From assembly GCF_013410945.1 (NCBI RefSeq), contig NZ_JACCCH010000001.1, forward strand, positions 2,356,001 to 2,420,000: a stretch of 64,000 bases of DNA. Direction: 5' to 3'. How positions within the stretch are numbered: the stretch's first letter is position 1; every line of letters begins with the position of its first letter. Below, piece after piece: positions 16,031 to 24,316 of this stretch. This DNA comes from Leifsonia sp. AK011 (lineage in GTDB: Bacteria > Actinomycetota > Actinomycetes > Actinomycetales > Microbacteriaceae). The notes below the pieces were generated by a model. That model was not told the origin of the DNA and made no database searches. It worked only from the letters and a program-made list of their open reading frames with translations. Position numbers and translations under genes: made by a program.

Positions 16031-18283
16031 TCAACAGCGCACCATCTGCGCGACGTCGGCACTGAGGGTCGGAACGCCTCCGAGGAGGTCGGCATGAGAC
16101 ACGCCAAGATCACTCATAGCCGTGAACACATCCCCCGGAACGCAGGTCGGTTTGGACAAGTAGAGGGGGATGCCACGAGCTCCGGCGAGCGGTCCCCCTG
16201 CGAGTGCATCGGCATATCCTGTGCCTGTTGCGATCAGGGCATCGTCTGTTGGACCGAAGATCGAACTGTTGACCTGGGCAGCAGTCTCATATCGATTTGC
16301 ACCCGCGAATCGCTGGCCTATGAACGCCATCCCCTGAACGATCCGATTCACTATGCCGTCGCTGAGGCTGGCGCTCGAGCCGACGAAGTACGACTTGTCA
16401 ACGCCAAGGTAACTGATCAGATCGAGCGTGCCCGCATCGGGAGCGGATGCCGCGCCGTTCACGAGAATTATCGGCGCATCGAGGTACCCGGCCGCTGGAC
16501 CCGCCGCCAGCGCGTCGGGATAGTTGAGGCCGGTTGCGATGAATGCTGTGTCGGCACCGCCTTCCCCAAAGGCATCACGAACCACAAGTTCCGAAGTGAT
16601 GTAGCGGTTCGCACCTCCAAGGCGCTGGATCTGGGACGGCGAATCGACGTAGGCCGCTAGTGCGCTCCGCACCACATCGCTGATCGATGACGCACTCCCG
16701 ACGATGACTATCTTCTCGGGGTCGAGTCGCTCGAGCTCGGCCGCCACGACGGCCGGTATCGAATCAGGCGTAACGAGCAGAAGGCCTCCCCCGCGATGAA
16801 TGGCAGCAGGTCCAGCGGTGAGCGCATCCGGGTAGTTGAGGCCGTTCGCGATGTAGACAACCGGCACGTCGGGGTCTGGCGCCGGGAACTGCTCCTTGCT
16901 GATCTCGACCGCAGTCGCAAAACGATTGGATCCTGAGATTCGATCGGTCGTTATCACGGGAGGTCTGAGAACGATATCTCCGAGGTCGAACGAGCTACCG
17001 GGTGTCGCCGTGATCTTTGTCGCGCCAGCGAGAGTTCTCGATCCCCAGAACGTCGGCGCAACACCCTTCTTCGAACCGTCGCTGAAACGGACCAGGTAAT
17101 CACCCGGAGGCAGGGCCGGCAACACGAAGGCGCCATCAGTGCCGGAGAATGCGCTGTCGTGGTACCGCGGCTCCCCGCGCTCGTCCACCCAGTAAATCTG
17201 TACCCATGCCTGCGCAAGGTTGGCCTCAGCACCAGATGCGGTCTCGTACCGAACCCGGCCGCTGATCGTCGTCGCTTCGGACAGAACAACGTCGTACCCG
17301 GAGTGGAACTGGTGGTCATCGCTCAGAACGATCGCACCTGCCCGCGCTGGCGAATCCTCCCAGTACTCCGGGGCGAGCCCTGAGCCATCCGGTGGTTGGA
17401 AGCGCAGGACGAAGTCTCCCATTCCACCCGAGTGGACCACGTATCGTCCTTTGCTGTCTGTCCCCGTCCTGAAGGTTGCGGAGTCCAAGGGTCGGAATAT
17501 CTGCACTTCGACGTTTGGCACGGGTTCCGAGCTGCCATCGTCGAGCAATCGGGTGACCACGCCCGTGATGACGGGGGCCGGGTCGAGCTGCACGTCAATA
17601 CCTGAGTACGCCGTGTTGTAGAGATCGACTATGACGGGAGTGGCCTCGGCGATCGAGCGAGCATTCGGCCAATACTCCCGCCGCAGGATCCCGTCGGTCG
17701 GCTCGACATAGATGTAGTAGTTTCCGGGAGCCAGATTGGTCAACTCGTAGGCCCCGAGCGCGTCGGTTGTGTCGCGTCGAACGGTGTCGTCAGCGGCATC
17801 ACGGACTTCGACAGCGATACCCGCGGGCGAAAGGGTGTCCGGCACCGTCACCGTGCCAGTGATAGATGAGCCGAGATGGATCGGACCGCTCGCTTCGAGT
17901 GTCTGGTTCGCCGTCAGGATGAAGGTATCTCCCTCCGAGCCTCCGGGCGGTGCCCAATACGTTCGAACCCACGAACCCGATCCCGAGTAGTCAAATTGGA
18001 GCCGGTAGGTTCCGGGATCGGCGTTGGCGGTGAGGAAGTAGCTCCCGTTAGCACTCACGGTGCCACTCTTCACAACCCAGCCCTCGGGCGTGAGCAACGA
18101 AACCGAGAGACTGCCGTTTGTCACCGGCCCGGCATCCGGTGCCACCGCCCCATAGATCGCGGCCTTGCCCGCAACAGGGGTCGGCGGTGCTGCCTGGGCG
18201 GGAGAGAAGGCTACGACGCCAGACGCGACAACAACCACCATGACGAGGACGGCGGAGAGCCGAAGGCGACGAACTACGGTCAC
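16031..18283 (-). CDS. Secreted cell-wall-binding repeat 2 protein with Cna-B-like domains
   Basis: The 750-residue protein starts with a signal peptide (about residues 1-31, ending FSPAQA). Residues about 35-440 contain four to five carboxypeptidase-regulatory/Cna-B-like beta-sandwich repeats, recognisable by YxLTNLAPGNYYIYVEP-type segments. The last 300 residues hold three cell-wall-binding type 2 repeats, each opening with an (R)xxGxNRFxTA motif and containing YPDALxAGPAA. CWB2 triads fold together and bind secondary wall polymers non-covalently, so this is a surface-exposed wall protein, possibly an adhesin. It has a same-size paralogue at 43566-45815. It is monocistronic. Confidence 0.9.
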   Translation of the reverse strand: MTVVRRLRLSAVLVMVVVVASGVVAFSPAQAAPPTPVAGKAAIYGAVAPDAGPVTNGSLSVSLLTPEGWVVKSGTVSANGSYFLTANADPGTYRLQFDYSGSGSWVRTYWAPPGGSEGDTFILTANQTLEASGPIHLGSSITGTVTVPDTLSPAGIAVEVRDAADDTVRRDTTDALGAYELTNLAPGNYYIYVEPTDGILRREYWPNARSIAEATPVIVDLYNTAYSGIDVQLDPAPVITGVVTRLLDDGSSEPVPNVEVQIFRPLDSATFRTGTDSKGRYVVHSGGMGDFVLRFQPPDGSGLAPEYWEDSPARAGAIVLSDDHQFHSGYDVVLSEATTISGRVRYETASGAEANLAQAWVQIYWVDERGEPRYHDSAFSGTDGAFVLPALPPGDYLVRFSDGSKKGVAPTFWGSRTLAGATKITATPGSSFDLGDIVLRPPVITTDRISGSNRFATAVEISKEQFPAPDPDVPVVYIANGLNYPDALTAGPAAIHRGGGLLLVTPDSIPAVVAAELERLDPEKIVIVGSASSISDVVRSALAAYVDSPSQIQRLGGANRYITSELVVRDAFGEGGADTAFIATGLNYPDALAAGPAAGYLDAPIILVNGAASAPDAGTLDLISYLGVDKSYFVGSSASLSDGIVNRIVQGMAFIGQRFAGANRYETAAQVNSSIFGPTDDALIATGTGYADALAGGPLAGARGIPLYLSKPTCVPGDVFTAMSDLGVSHADLLGGVPTLSADVAQMVRC

Positions 18284-18361
18284 GAAGGGCCTTTCGAACG
18301 AGGTTTGTTCACACTCTAAAGCACCGCGAACGACGGGAACTCCTCGCCGAGAATGCGTGGA

Positions 18362-19207
18362 TCAGCGCAGGTAGCAGTCCACGAAAAGGTGGCCACGGAT
18401 GTCACGCAGCTCATCGAGTACGCGGTCGATGAGCCGCTCACTCACCGTCGATGCCTGAAGATCGTGAGGACCGAGCGGCTGCAGCTTGCCCGCGCGGATG
18501 CGGATCACCTCCCAGTCGACAGCACGGAGCAGCCTGTCCTTACGCAGGTCGACGGGTTCGCGCTTTCCCACATGCTCGAGACCGTCGCGCCCCGTCGAGT
18601 CGTACTCGATCGCCACGCGCAGCTCCGGCAGCACGATGTCCGGCCAGACCTCCAGGTGCTCGAAGAAGGGCTGGCGGATGCGCACCGCGTTCATGCCCTC
18701 CGTGAACTCGAGCCGGGACGCCAACCGATGATGGAGGTCACCCTCGACCGCGGATGCCCGCACCGGCGCGCACACGCTGGCGAAGGCATCCCCTTCCCCG
18801 TGCCGGTAGGCGTCTGAGCGCCGACAGAGTGGACGTGCTGGCCGGACCGGCGGTGCCGGCGCTGCGGGTCGCGCTGTCCTGGGCTCCTGCCGAATCACTC
18901 GCGCGGTCGCGCCCGCGGCGCACTCCGGGCACCACGTGGAGCGGCGGCGTGAGGTGCCGGGCCGCTGTCGCTGCTCCCAGGGTGTTGCGATGAATGCGTG
19001 TCCGACATCGCACTGCCAGAGCAGCCAGACATCCGCAGCAGGGGGCACCTGAGTGAGAGCGACACCGTAGTTGAGGTCGGGATGGAACTGCCGGATGAGC
19101 ACGGGATACCGCTCCCAGTCCGCCCTGAACCGGCCCACCTCGTAGGGCACAGCAGTGCCCTTGGAGCGCTGTCGACGCGCCCACCACGAGTCCACGGGTT
19201 CCGGCAC
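18362..19207 (-). CDS. Zinc-ribbon plus PD-(D/E)XK-like endonuclease-fold protein
   Basis: The 281-residue protein has a putative zinc ribbon, C66-x3-H70 and C93-x2-C96, set in WLLWQCDVGHAF...WCPECA, like the DUF4379-type ribbons found beside Vsr/DUF559-like nucleases. After an Ala/Pro-rich linker, the C-terminal half reads VWPDIVLPELRVAIEYDS: D190 followed by E201 in the position of the PD-(D/E)XK core, then RKDRLLRAVDWEVIRIR, the usual ending of Vsr/DUF559 folds. A DNA-cleaving or DNA-binding role is therefore likely but unproven. It is monocistronic and could belong to a repair or defence function. Confidence 0.65.
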   Translation of the reverse strand: MPEPVDSWWARRQRSKGTAVPYEVGRFRADWERYPVLIRQFHPDLNYGVALTQVPPAADVWLLWQCDVGHAFIATPWEQRQRPGTSRRRSTWCPECAAGATARVIRQEPRTARPAAPAPPVRPARPLCRRSDAYRHGEGDAFASVCAPVRASAVEGDLHHRLASRLEFTEGMNAVRIRQPFFEHLEVWPDIVLPELRVAIEYDSTGRDGLEHVGKREPVDLRKDRLLRAVDWEVIRIRAGKLQPLGPHDLQASTVSERLIDRVLDELRDIRGHLFVDCYLR

Positions 19208-19247
19208 GGCGACAGGCTACGACGAGGGTCCGACGTTGCCCGTACTG

Positions 19248-20267
19248 CTAGCGCCCGATCACCCGGTCGAGGTAGTCGAGCGTTGAGACCAGGGCGGACT
19301 GGGCATCCCCGAAGTCCAGATGGAACTGGTACTCGTGCGGGAGCGAGGGCTCGTGGTCGGCGGGGTAGAACAGGGTCTCGACGTCAACGCCGAGGGACCC
19401 GAGCTTGTCGGCGAGCGGCTTGGACTGCGCATCCGTGAGCGGGTCGCCGTTGCCGCCGGAGATCCACGTCGTCGGGAAGTCCGCGGTGACGTAGTCCAGG
19501 GTCGACATCTCCTGGCCGCCGGGCGTGTTCGACCAGTCCTTCTCCCCCAGGTACGACCAGAGCGCGATACGGAAGCCCCAGCCTCCAATGCCGGGAGCGT
19601 TCGGGATGCCGCTGACGTCGTAGATCCCGCAGTTGAGGATCACACCCTTCAGTTGCTCCGGCGCGAGTGCGGGGTTGATACCGACGAGCGAGGCGTACTC
19701 GGGATTGGTGGTGATGACCGCGAGCTGGCTCGTGAGGTTGGCACCGGCGGAGTCGCCGGCGATGACGATGCGATCCGGATCGATACCGAGGTCGTCGGCG
19801 TTCGCCACGAGATAGGCCAGCGCCTCGTTGAGCTGCGTGATCGCAACGGGGTAGGCCGCCTCGGGTGCGACGGTGTAGTTGAGACTCACGGTGGTGTAGC
19901 CGTGCGAGGTGATCATCTGGAGGTAGGGGTCCACGTTCTGGCTGTTGCCCGAGATCCAGGCACCGCCGTGGATCCAGATCACCGTGGGAAGCGGCCCCGT
20001 CTCGCCCTCCGGCCGGAAGAGGTCGAACGTGGTGTCGGGGTTCTTCGAGTAGGACAGACCCAGCTGGGCGTCGACACCCGAGACGGGCACGAATGGTTCC
20101 ATCTCCGCGACCGTGTCCTGGGCTCCGCGTTCGAACATCCCGCGAATCAGCAGCGCTGCAGGCCACGGGCTGAGGAACCACCATGCCGCGGCACCGAGCC
20201 CGAGACCCAGTGCGAGCAGCGGAATCCAGTGCCGCTTGTAGCCGATCCAGCGCTTCTCCCCCGTCAT
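19248..20267 (-). CDS. Membrane-anchored alpha/beta hydrolase (HSL/carboxylesterase type)
   Basis: The 339-residue enzyme has an N-terminal membrane helix (about 13-33) that probably anchors it with the catalytic domain outside. The oxyanion motif HGGAW is at 100-104 and the nucleophile elbow GDSAG at 171-175 (Ser173); ISGGNGDPL and PADHEPSL carry the probable Asp and His. This is the hormone-sensitive-lipase-like esterase pattern. ATG 20267 is preceded by AAGGTGAT, a good ribosome site; the longer open frame to 20438 is ignored. It probably hydrolyses short-chain esters; the substrate is unknown. Confidence 0.88.
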   Translation of the reverse strand: MTGEKRWIGYKRHWIPLLALGLGLGAAAWWFLSPWPAALLIRGMFERGAQDTVAEMEPFVPVSGVDAQLGLSYSKNPDTTFDLFRPEGETGPLPTVIWIHGGAWISGNSQNVDPYLQMITSHGYTTVSLNYTVAPEAAYPVAITQLNEALAYLVANADDLGIDPDRIVIAGDSAGANLTSQLAVITTNPEYASLVGINPALAPEQLKGVILNCGIYDVSGIPNAPGIGGWGFRIALWSYLGEKDWSNTPGGQEMSTLDYVTADFPTTWISGGNGDPLTDAQSKPLADKLGSLGVDVETLFYPADHEPSLPHEYQFHLDFGDAQSALVSTLDYLDRVIGR

Positions 20268-20325
20268 GTGAATCACCTTAGGGATTCTTCGCGCATCTCC
20301 ACAGCGGGCACGCGGGCGCAATCGG

Positions 20326-21165
20326 CTAGCGGATCTTGCCGCCCACCGTGGCGAGCGCCTGTGAATAGGCGTCCGCGAGCAGGGCGGTCGCATCCAGGGA
20401 GACATCGGCGCCATGCCCGATGCGCTCGCCGACATCACTCAGCGCGACGACCGCACCGCCCAGCTTCGGCGACATCTTCTTCGCACCGACGAGACCCTTC
20501 ACGACGAAGGGGATCGTGAGGCTGCTCGGCAGGTCGTTCTCCTGGGCGAGCTTGCGCACCTCGAGTTCGAGCGCGATCCGGTTCTGCAGGAGACGGAGGC
20601 GAGGGTCGGCCACGGGAGCCCGCTCGAAGAGCGGACGCGAGAGGTCCTGCGCCTCGCGTGCCGCCGCGACATCCTGTTTCACGCGGGTCGCCTCGTCCTC
20701 GGCGATGGCCTGACGGCTGGAGGGAGCGCCGGATGCTGCGGCCGCTCGCATCCCGTACTCCCCCAGCAGCACGCGGCGGCAGGCGTAGGCGAGGAGCAGC
20801 GACGCCACGGTCACGAGCATCACCTGGAACGTGACATCCGCCGCCTGGCTACCGAGCCAGGGACCGTCGGCTACGCCCGGGGACGTCACCGTGACGGTTC
20901 CATTGCCCGTGCCCTCTGTAGTGGTCGTCTCCTGGTACACGCGCGGCTCGCGGGTCGGACTCGTGGGTGGAGCGGTCGAACTTGTGGTGGTCGTGACCGG
21001 TTCGCCGGGGATAGGAGACGAGACGATCGTCGCGCTCGGAGGCACCGTCGGACCGGCCACCGCGCCGGACACGATGAGTGTCATACCTGCTGCGAATGCT
21101 CCTAGACCGACGACCGCTGCAATGCGATCAGCCTTCGTCCGGGCATTCTTCGTGAAAACCGCCAT
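20326..21165 (-). CDS. Membrane protein of unknown function with Thr/Pro-rich linker
   Basis: The 279-residue protein has a first membrane helix at about 14-37, a Ser/Thr/Pro-rich extracellular linker (about 38-95, with runs such as TTTTSSTAPPTS), a second helix at about 113-130 and a helical cytoplasmic C-terminal domain. ATG 21165 is preferred over GTG 21192 because GGGGA stands at proper distance before it. I do not recognise the family. The layout, two helices with a short outer loop and a large inner domain, would suit a sensor or scaffold, but no motif supports a specific role. Confidence 0.6.
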   Translation of the reverse strand: MAVFTKNARTKADRIAAVVGLGAFAAGMTLIVSGAVAGPTVPPSATIVSSPIPGEPVTTTTSSTAPPTSPTREPRVYQETTTTEGTGNGTVTVTSPGVADGPWLGSQAADVTFQVMLVTVASLLLAYACRRVLLGEYGMRAAAASGAPSSRQAIAEDEATRVKQDVAAAREAQDLSRPLFERAPVADPRLRLLQNRIALELEVRKLAQENDLPSSLTIPFVVKGLVGAKKMSPKLGGAVVALSDVGERIGHGADVSLDATALLADAYSQALATVGGKIR

Positions 21166-21309
21166 GGGAGTCCCCGTCCCTTGTTCGTTCACCTATTGTC
21201 ACCCGAAGAGGGGTAGAAAGGTGCTGGGCGTTTGCTTGGCGGCGGCTGAGCGGGGTTGGCCACTCGGCGCCGTGGGAGACTTGCGACATCGGCGATCTCA
21301 GGAGGCAGC

Positions 21310-22224
21310 ATGGCTGAGCAGCTCGACCCGCGCGTCGCGGTCTACATCGACTTCGACAACATCGTCATCTCGCAGTACGACCACGTCTTCGGTCGCAGCA
21401 GTTTCATGAAGGACAAGGCACGCAACGCCGCAGGCAAGACCGCGGAGAAGCTGCAGCAGGCGACCGTCGACATCGGCGCGGTGCTCGACTTCGCGTCATC
21501 CTTCGGGGCAGTGGCCATCAGCCGCGCCTATGCGGACTGGGCCGCTCCCGCCAACACGCGCTACCAGAAGCAGCTGATCGACCGCGCCGTCGACCTCGTG
21601 CAGCTGTTCAACACGGCTGGCACCAAGAACGGTGCTGACATCCGCCTCGCTATCGATGTCGTCGAGGACCTCTTCCGCCTGGAGGACATCACGCATGTGG
21701 TGATCGTCGCGGGCGACAGCGACTACATCCCTCTCGCCCAACGCGCCCGCCGCATGGGCCGCGTTGTGGTGGGCATCGGGGTGACGGGGTCCACGAGCGC
21801 TGCCTTCAAGAGTGCGTGCGACGAGTTCTCGTACTACGAGGATCTCGTCGACACTCCTCCCCCGACCGTCGAGGCCGAGGAGCCTGCGGTGGAGCCGGTC
21901 GTCGTCGCAGAAACCGCTGCCGACCCCGCTCCCGCGGTCGCGAAGACGCGCCGCCGGGCGAGCGCGCCCGCGACTGTCGAGCAGTCCCCTCCCGACCCGC
22001 AGAAGGATGCCGCAGACCTGCTCGTGCGCGCCCTGCGCGTCAAGCGCCCGGGGGATCTCGACGAATGGGTCGAGGCGTCGGCGCTCAAGCGTCAGATCAA
22101 ACGACTGGACGCGAGCTTCGACGAGAAGCGGATCGGGTTCAAGTCGTTCACGGACTTCCTCAAGTCCGTCGGCGCCGTGGAACTGCGCCAGGACGGCCAG
22201 ATTCGATCGGTTCGCCTGCGCTAG
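21310..22224 (+). CDS. NYN-domain RNase-like protein with C-terminal OST-HTH/LOTUS-like domain
   Basis: The 304-residue protein begins VAVYIDFDNI, with D14, D16 and N17 as first acidic cluster, and continues with GADIRLAIDVVEDL and VIVAGDSDYIPLAQRARRMG: the acidic residues of the PIN-like NYN (LabA/DUF88, LabA-type) nuclease fold. After an Ala/Pro/Val-rich linker (about 185-225), residues about 235-304 resemble a LOTUS/OST-HTH RNA-binding domain ending FKSFTDFLKSVGAVELRQDG. Such combinations are predicted metal-dependent ribonucleases in RNA turnover. AGGAGG directly upstream of ATG 21310 fixes the start. Confidence 0.88.
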   Translation: MAEQLDPRVAVYIDFDNIVISQYDHVFGRSSFMKDKARNAAGKTAEKLQQATVDIGAVLDFASSFGAVAISRAYADWAAPANTRYQKQLIDRAVDLVQLFNTAGTKNGADIRLAIDVVEDLFRLEDITHVVIVAGDSDYIPLAQRARRMGRVVVGIGVTGSTSAAFKSACDEFSYYEDLVDTPPPTVEAEEPAVEPVVVAETAADPAPAVAKTRRRASAPATVEQSPPDPQKDAADLLVRALRVKRPGDLDEWVEASALKRQIKRLDASFDEKRIGFKSFTDFLKSVGAVELRQDGQIRSVRLR

Positions 22225-22230
22225 TCGGAT

Positions 22231-22279
22231 CTATAATTCGTAAAATATAGATGTTTTAGCTATATTTGTCCCAATATAG
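22231..22279 (+). promoter_or_regulatory. Twin 20-bp operators in the satD-like promoter
   Basis: Two 20-bp dyads, CTATAATTCGTAAAATATAG (22231-22250) and CTATATTTGTCCCAATATAG (22260-22279), share CTATA-T--(n)--AATATAG at the same positions and are separated by 9 bp. The first contains a perfect TATAAT (22232-22237). The AT-rich block stands out from the surrounding GC-rich DNA. The neighbouring gene encodes a protein with a C-terminal helix-turn-helix, so autoregulation is the simplest reading. Confidence 0.6.
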
Positions 22280-22295
22280 GCCTATGCTTCTCTCC

Positions 22296-22943
22296 ATGAA
22301 CGAACTCGAGGGTGCGGCCGTGATCGTCGATCTCGTGCGCTCCCGCCAGCACGCCGATCGAGCGCTCGCACAGAGACAGGTCATCGAGGCACTCGAGGTG
22401 GCCAATCGCGCGAGGGCGGCGCTCATTCCGCTCCGACCCACGGTCGGAGACGAATTCCAGGGGATGTACGCCACCCTCCGCGACGCTCTCGCCGCCACGA
22501 TTCTCGTGCGCCTGGCACTGCCCGACGATCTCGACTGCCGCTTCGGGATCGGCGTCGGCGACTCCCGCGACATCGACGACAACGCTGGAAACCCCATCCG
22601 TGATGGGAGCGCCTGGTGGAACGCCCGCGCCGCCATCACCGAGACGAAGAGCCGCGAGGACGACCGCGAGCCCTGGCTGCGCACCTGGGTCTCGGTCGAG
22701 CGCACCCACGAACACCTGGCGGACGCCGCCATCACCAACGCGTACCTGCTCTGCCGGGACCAGCTCCTCGCCACCCAGTCCCCCAACAGCCGCCGGGCCC
22801 TGCTCGGCCAGCTACTCGGCGAGACCCAGCGCGAGATCGCCGAGGCACTCGGCGTCACCCAGCCCACCGTCTCCGCAACCCTCGGCAAGGGTTCGGCGAG
22901 CGCGTTGAGCGCATCCACGCAACTCCTGGAGGCAGCACGATGA
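22296..22943 (+). CDS. SatD-family protein with C-terminal helix-turn-helix
   Basis: The 215-residue protein matches the SatD family: AAVIVDLVRSRQ near the start, TVGDEFQGMYATLRDALAATILVRLAL in the middle (a GGDEF-cyclase-like GDEFQ turn), and FGIGVGDSRDI. The last 45 residues form a helix-turn-helix, ETQREIAEALGVTQPTVSATL. SatD proteins were named from the Streptococcus mutans acid-tolerance sat operon; their activity is undefined. ATG 22296 is chosen because upstream starts fall in or beside the operator; ATG 22284 is possible. The gene overlaps the membrane-protein gene by ATGA, a recurrent pairing for SatD. Confidence 0.75.
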   Translation: MNELEGAAVIVDLVRSRQHADRALAQRQVIEALEVANRARAALIPLRPTVGDEFQGMYATLRDALAATILVRLALPDDLDCRFGIGVGDSRDIDDNAGNPIRDGSAWWNARAAITETKSREDDREPWLRTWVSVERTHEHLADAAITNAYLLCRDQLLATQSPNSRRALLGQLLGETQREIAEALGVTQPTVSATLGKGSASALSASTQLLEAAR

Positions 22944-23662
22944 TCCTGCTCGGCTACTACCTCGTCATGCTCGGCATCGCGGATGCCACGCGCGGCCTGC
23001 CCCGCACAGCCAGCCGCTGGGCCGCCCTTCGTGGGCTCACGCTCGCCCTCGCCGTCGGCGTGCTGGGTGTCGAGTACGGCGGAATCTCGCCCCTCCTCAT
23101 ACTCGTGCCCTTCGTGTTCACCGTCGCCTGGGTGCTCAGCACTCCCGGCGGGCGGGCAAGCACGCGCTGGCCTCTCCTGGCCCTCGTTGTCTCGCTCGTC
23201 GCGGTCACCCTCCTCCCCTCGGCACCGGGCCCCGGGAGGATCGACGCCTGGGTGCAGTCGTTCAACAACCTGCCGACGTTCCTGCAGTCCGGTCAGATCG
23301 TGCTGCTTCTCGGCTGCGGCTTGTTCCTGCTGGAGACCTCCAACATCGTGGTGCGGCTGGTGCTGGCATCCGAGTCGCCCCGATCAGGACTCAGCGAGGA
23401 CTCGAGCGAGCTCAAGGGTGGGCGAATCATCGGCCCGCTCGAGCGGCTCCTCGTATTCGGCCTCGCGGCAGCTGGTCAGTTCGCCGCGATCGGAGGCGTG
23501 CTCGCGGCCAAGGGTGTCGTACGGTTCCCGGAGTTGTCGCGCAGCGTGCGCAAGCGCAAGGCTGGCGACCCGCCGAGCAAGGATCCGGAGTACTTTCTCA
23601 TCGGCAGTCTCGCGAGTTGGGGGCTGGCGCTCGTCCTGTCGGTGTTGGTCGGGCGCCCGTAG
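22940..23662 (+). CDS. Membrane protein partner of SatD (DUF3307-associated C-terminal domain)
   Basis: The 240-residue protein has five to seven membrane helices. Its C-terminal third (LKGGRIIGPLERLLVFGL, GGVLAAKGVVRFPEL, DPEYFLIGSLASW) matches, from memory, the conserved GR-IG-LER / AKS-RF / EY-LIGTLLS module found in DUF3307 proteins next to SatD in many bacteria; the N-terminal helices are not clearly DUF3307. ATG 22940 overlaps the satD stop and has GGAGG upstream. Function unknown; the constant pairing suggests that SatD and the membrane protein act together. Confidence 0.7.
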   Translation: MILLGYYLVMLGIADATRGLPRTASRWAALRGLTLALAVGVLGVEYGGISPLLILVPFVFTVAWVLSTPGGRASTRWPLLALVVSLVAVTLLPSAPGPGRIDAWVQSFNNLPTFLQSGQIVLLLGCGLFLLETSNIVVRLVLASESPRSGLSEDSSELKGGRIIGPLERLLVFGLAAAGQFAAIGGVLAAKGVVRFPELSRSVRKRKAGDPPSKDPEYFLIGSLASWGLALVLSVLVGRP

Positions 23663-23665
23663 CGA

Positions 23666-24316
23666 CTACTTGTGGCGCTTGCCCGCCGCGAGCGCCGCGC
23701 TCACCTCTTCGATCGCGAGAGGCGGTGTCGAGAGCGGCTCCACGTCGTGCGCACGCAGACCGTCGAACCACAGCTGCAGGTAACGACGCCAGAGGTCTGG
23801 GGAACTCGCCGAGGCCATGTCGATGGCGACGCCCATCATGCCGAAGATCGGGGCGACATCGGTGGGCACTGCGTCCGGGCGGATCACTCCGGCGCGCTGG
23901 GCACGCTCGAAGAGTTCGACGATCGCCTCGATGAGCGCCTCACGGAAGGGCGAGGACGTGACGGGGCCGCGCTGTTGGACGAGTGTGTCGTGAAGACCGC
24001 GGTCTTGTGACATCCGTTCGATCGCACCCTCGAAGAAGCCGACGAGTGCCTCCCAGGCATCCTCGGCCTCGAGCGCCGCTTGGGCTTCGGCCACCATCCG
24101 ATCGGACGATGCAATGAGGATCTCCGCCGCCAGTTCCTGTTTGTTGGCGAAGTGCCGGTAGGCCGTACCGATGCCCACACCAGCGCGGCCCGCGACGTCG
24201 TCGAGAGTCGCCTCGAGGCCGCGCTCGGCGAATACCTCGCGCGCGGCCTCGAGGAGACGGGCGCGATTGCGGGCAGCGTCCTTGCGGACGTGCTTCGTCG
24301 CACCCGAAGTGGTCAT
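23666..24316 (-). CDS. TetR/AcrR family regulator
   Basis: The 216-residue protein has the TetR helix-turn-helix at about residues 38-62 (TLDDVAGRAGVGIGTAYRHFANKQEL) and a helical ligand-binding domain. It overlaps the upstream MFS exporter gene by 4 bp (ATGA), so exporter and repressor are made from one transcript. It probably binds the AAACGGAG dyads in front of that operon and is inactivated by an exported compound. Stop lies 4 bp from the stop of the convergent SatD-partner gene. Confidence 0.88.
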   Translation of the reverse strand: MTTSGATKHVRKDAARNRARLLEAAREVFAERGLEATLDDVAGRAGVGIGTAYRHFANKQELAAEILIASSDRMVAEAQAALEAEDAWEALVGFFEGAIERMSQDRGLHDTLVQQRGPVTSSPFREALIEAIVELFERAQRAGVIRPDAVPTDVAPIFGMMGVAIDMASASSPDLWRRYLQLWFDGLRAHDVEPLSTPPLAIEEVSAALAAGKRHK

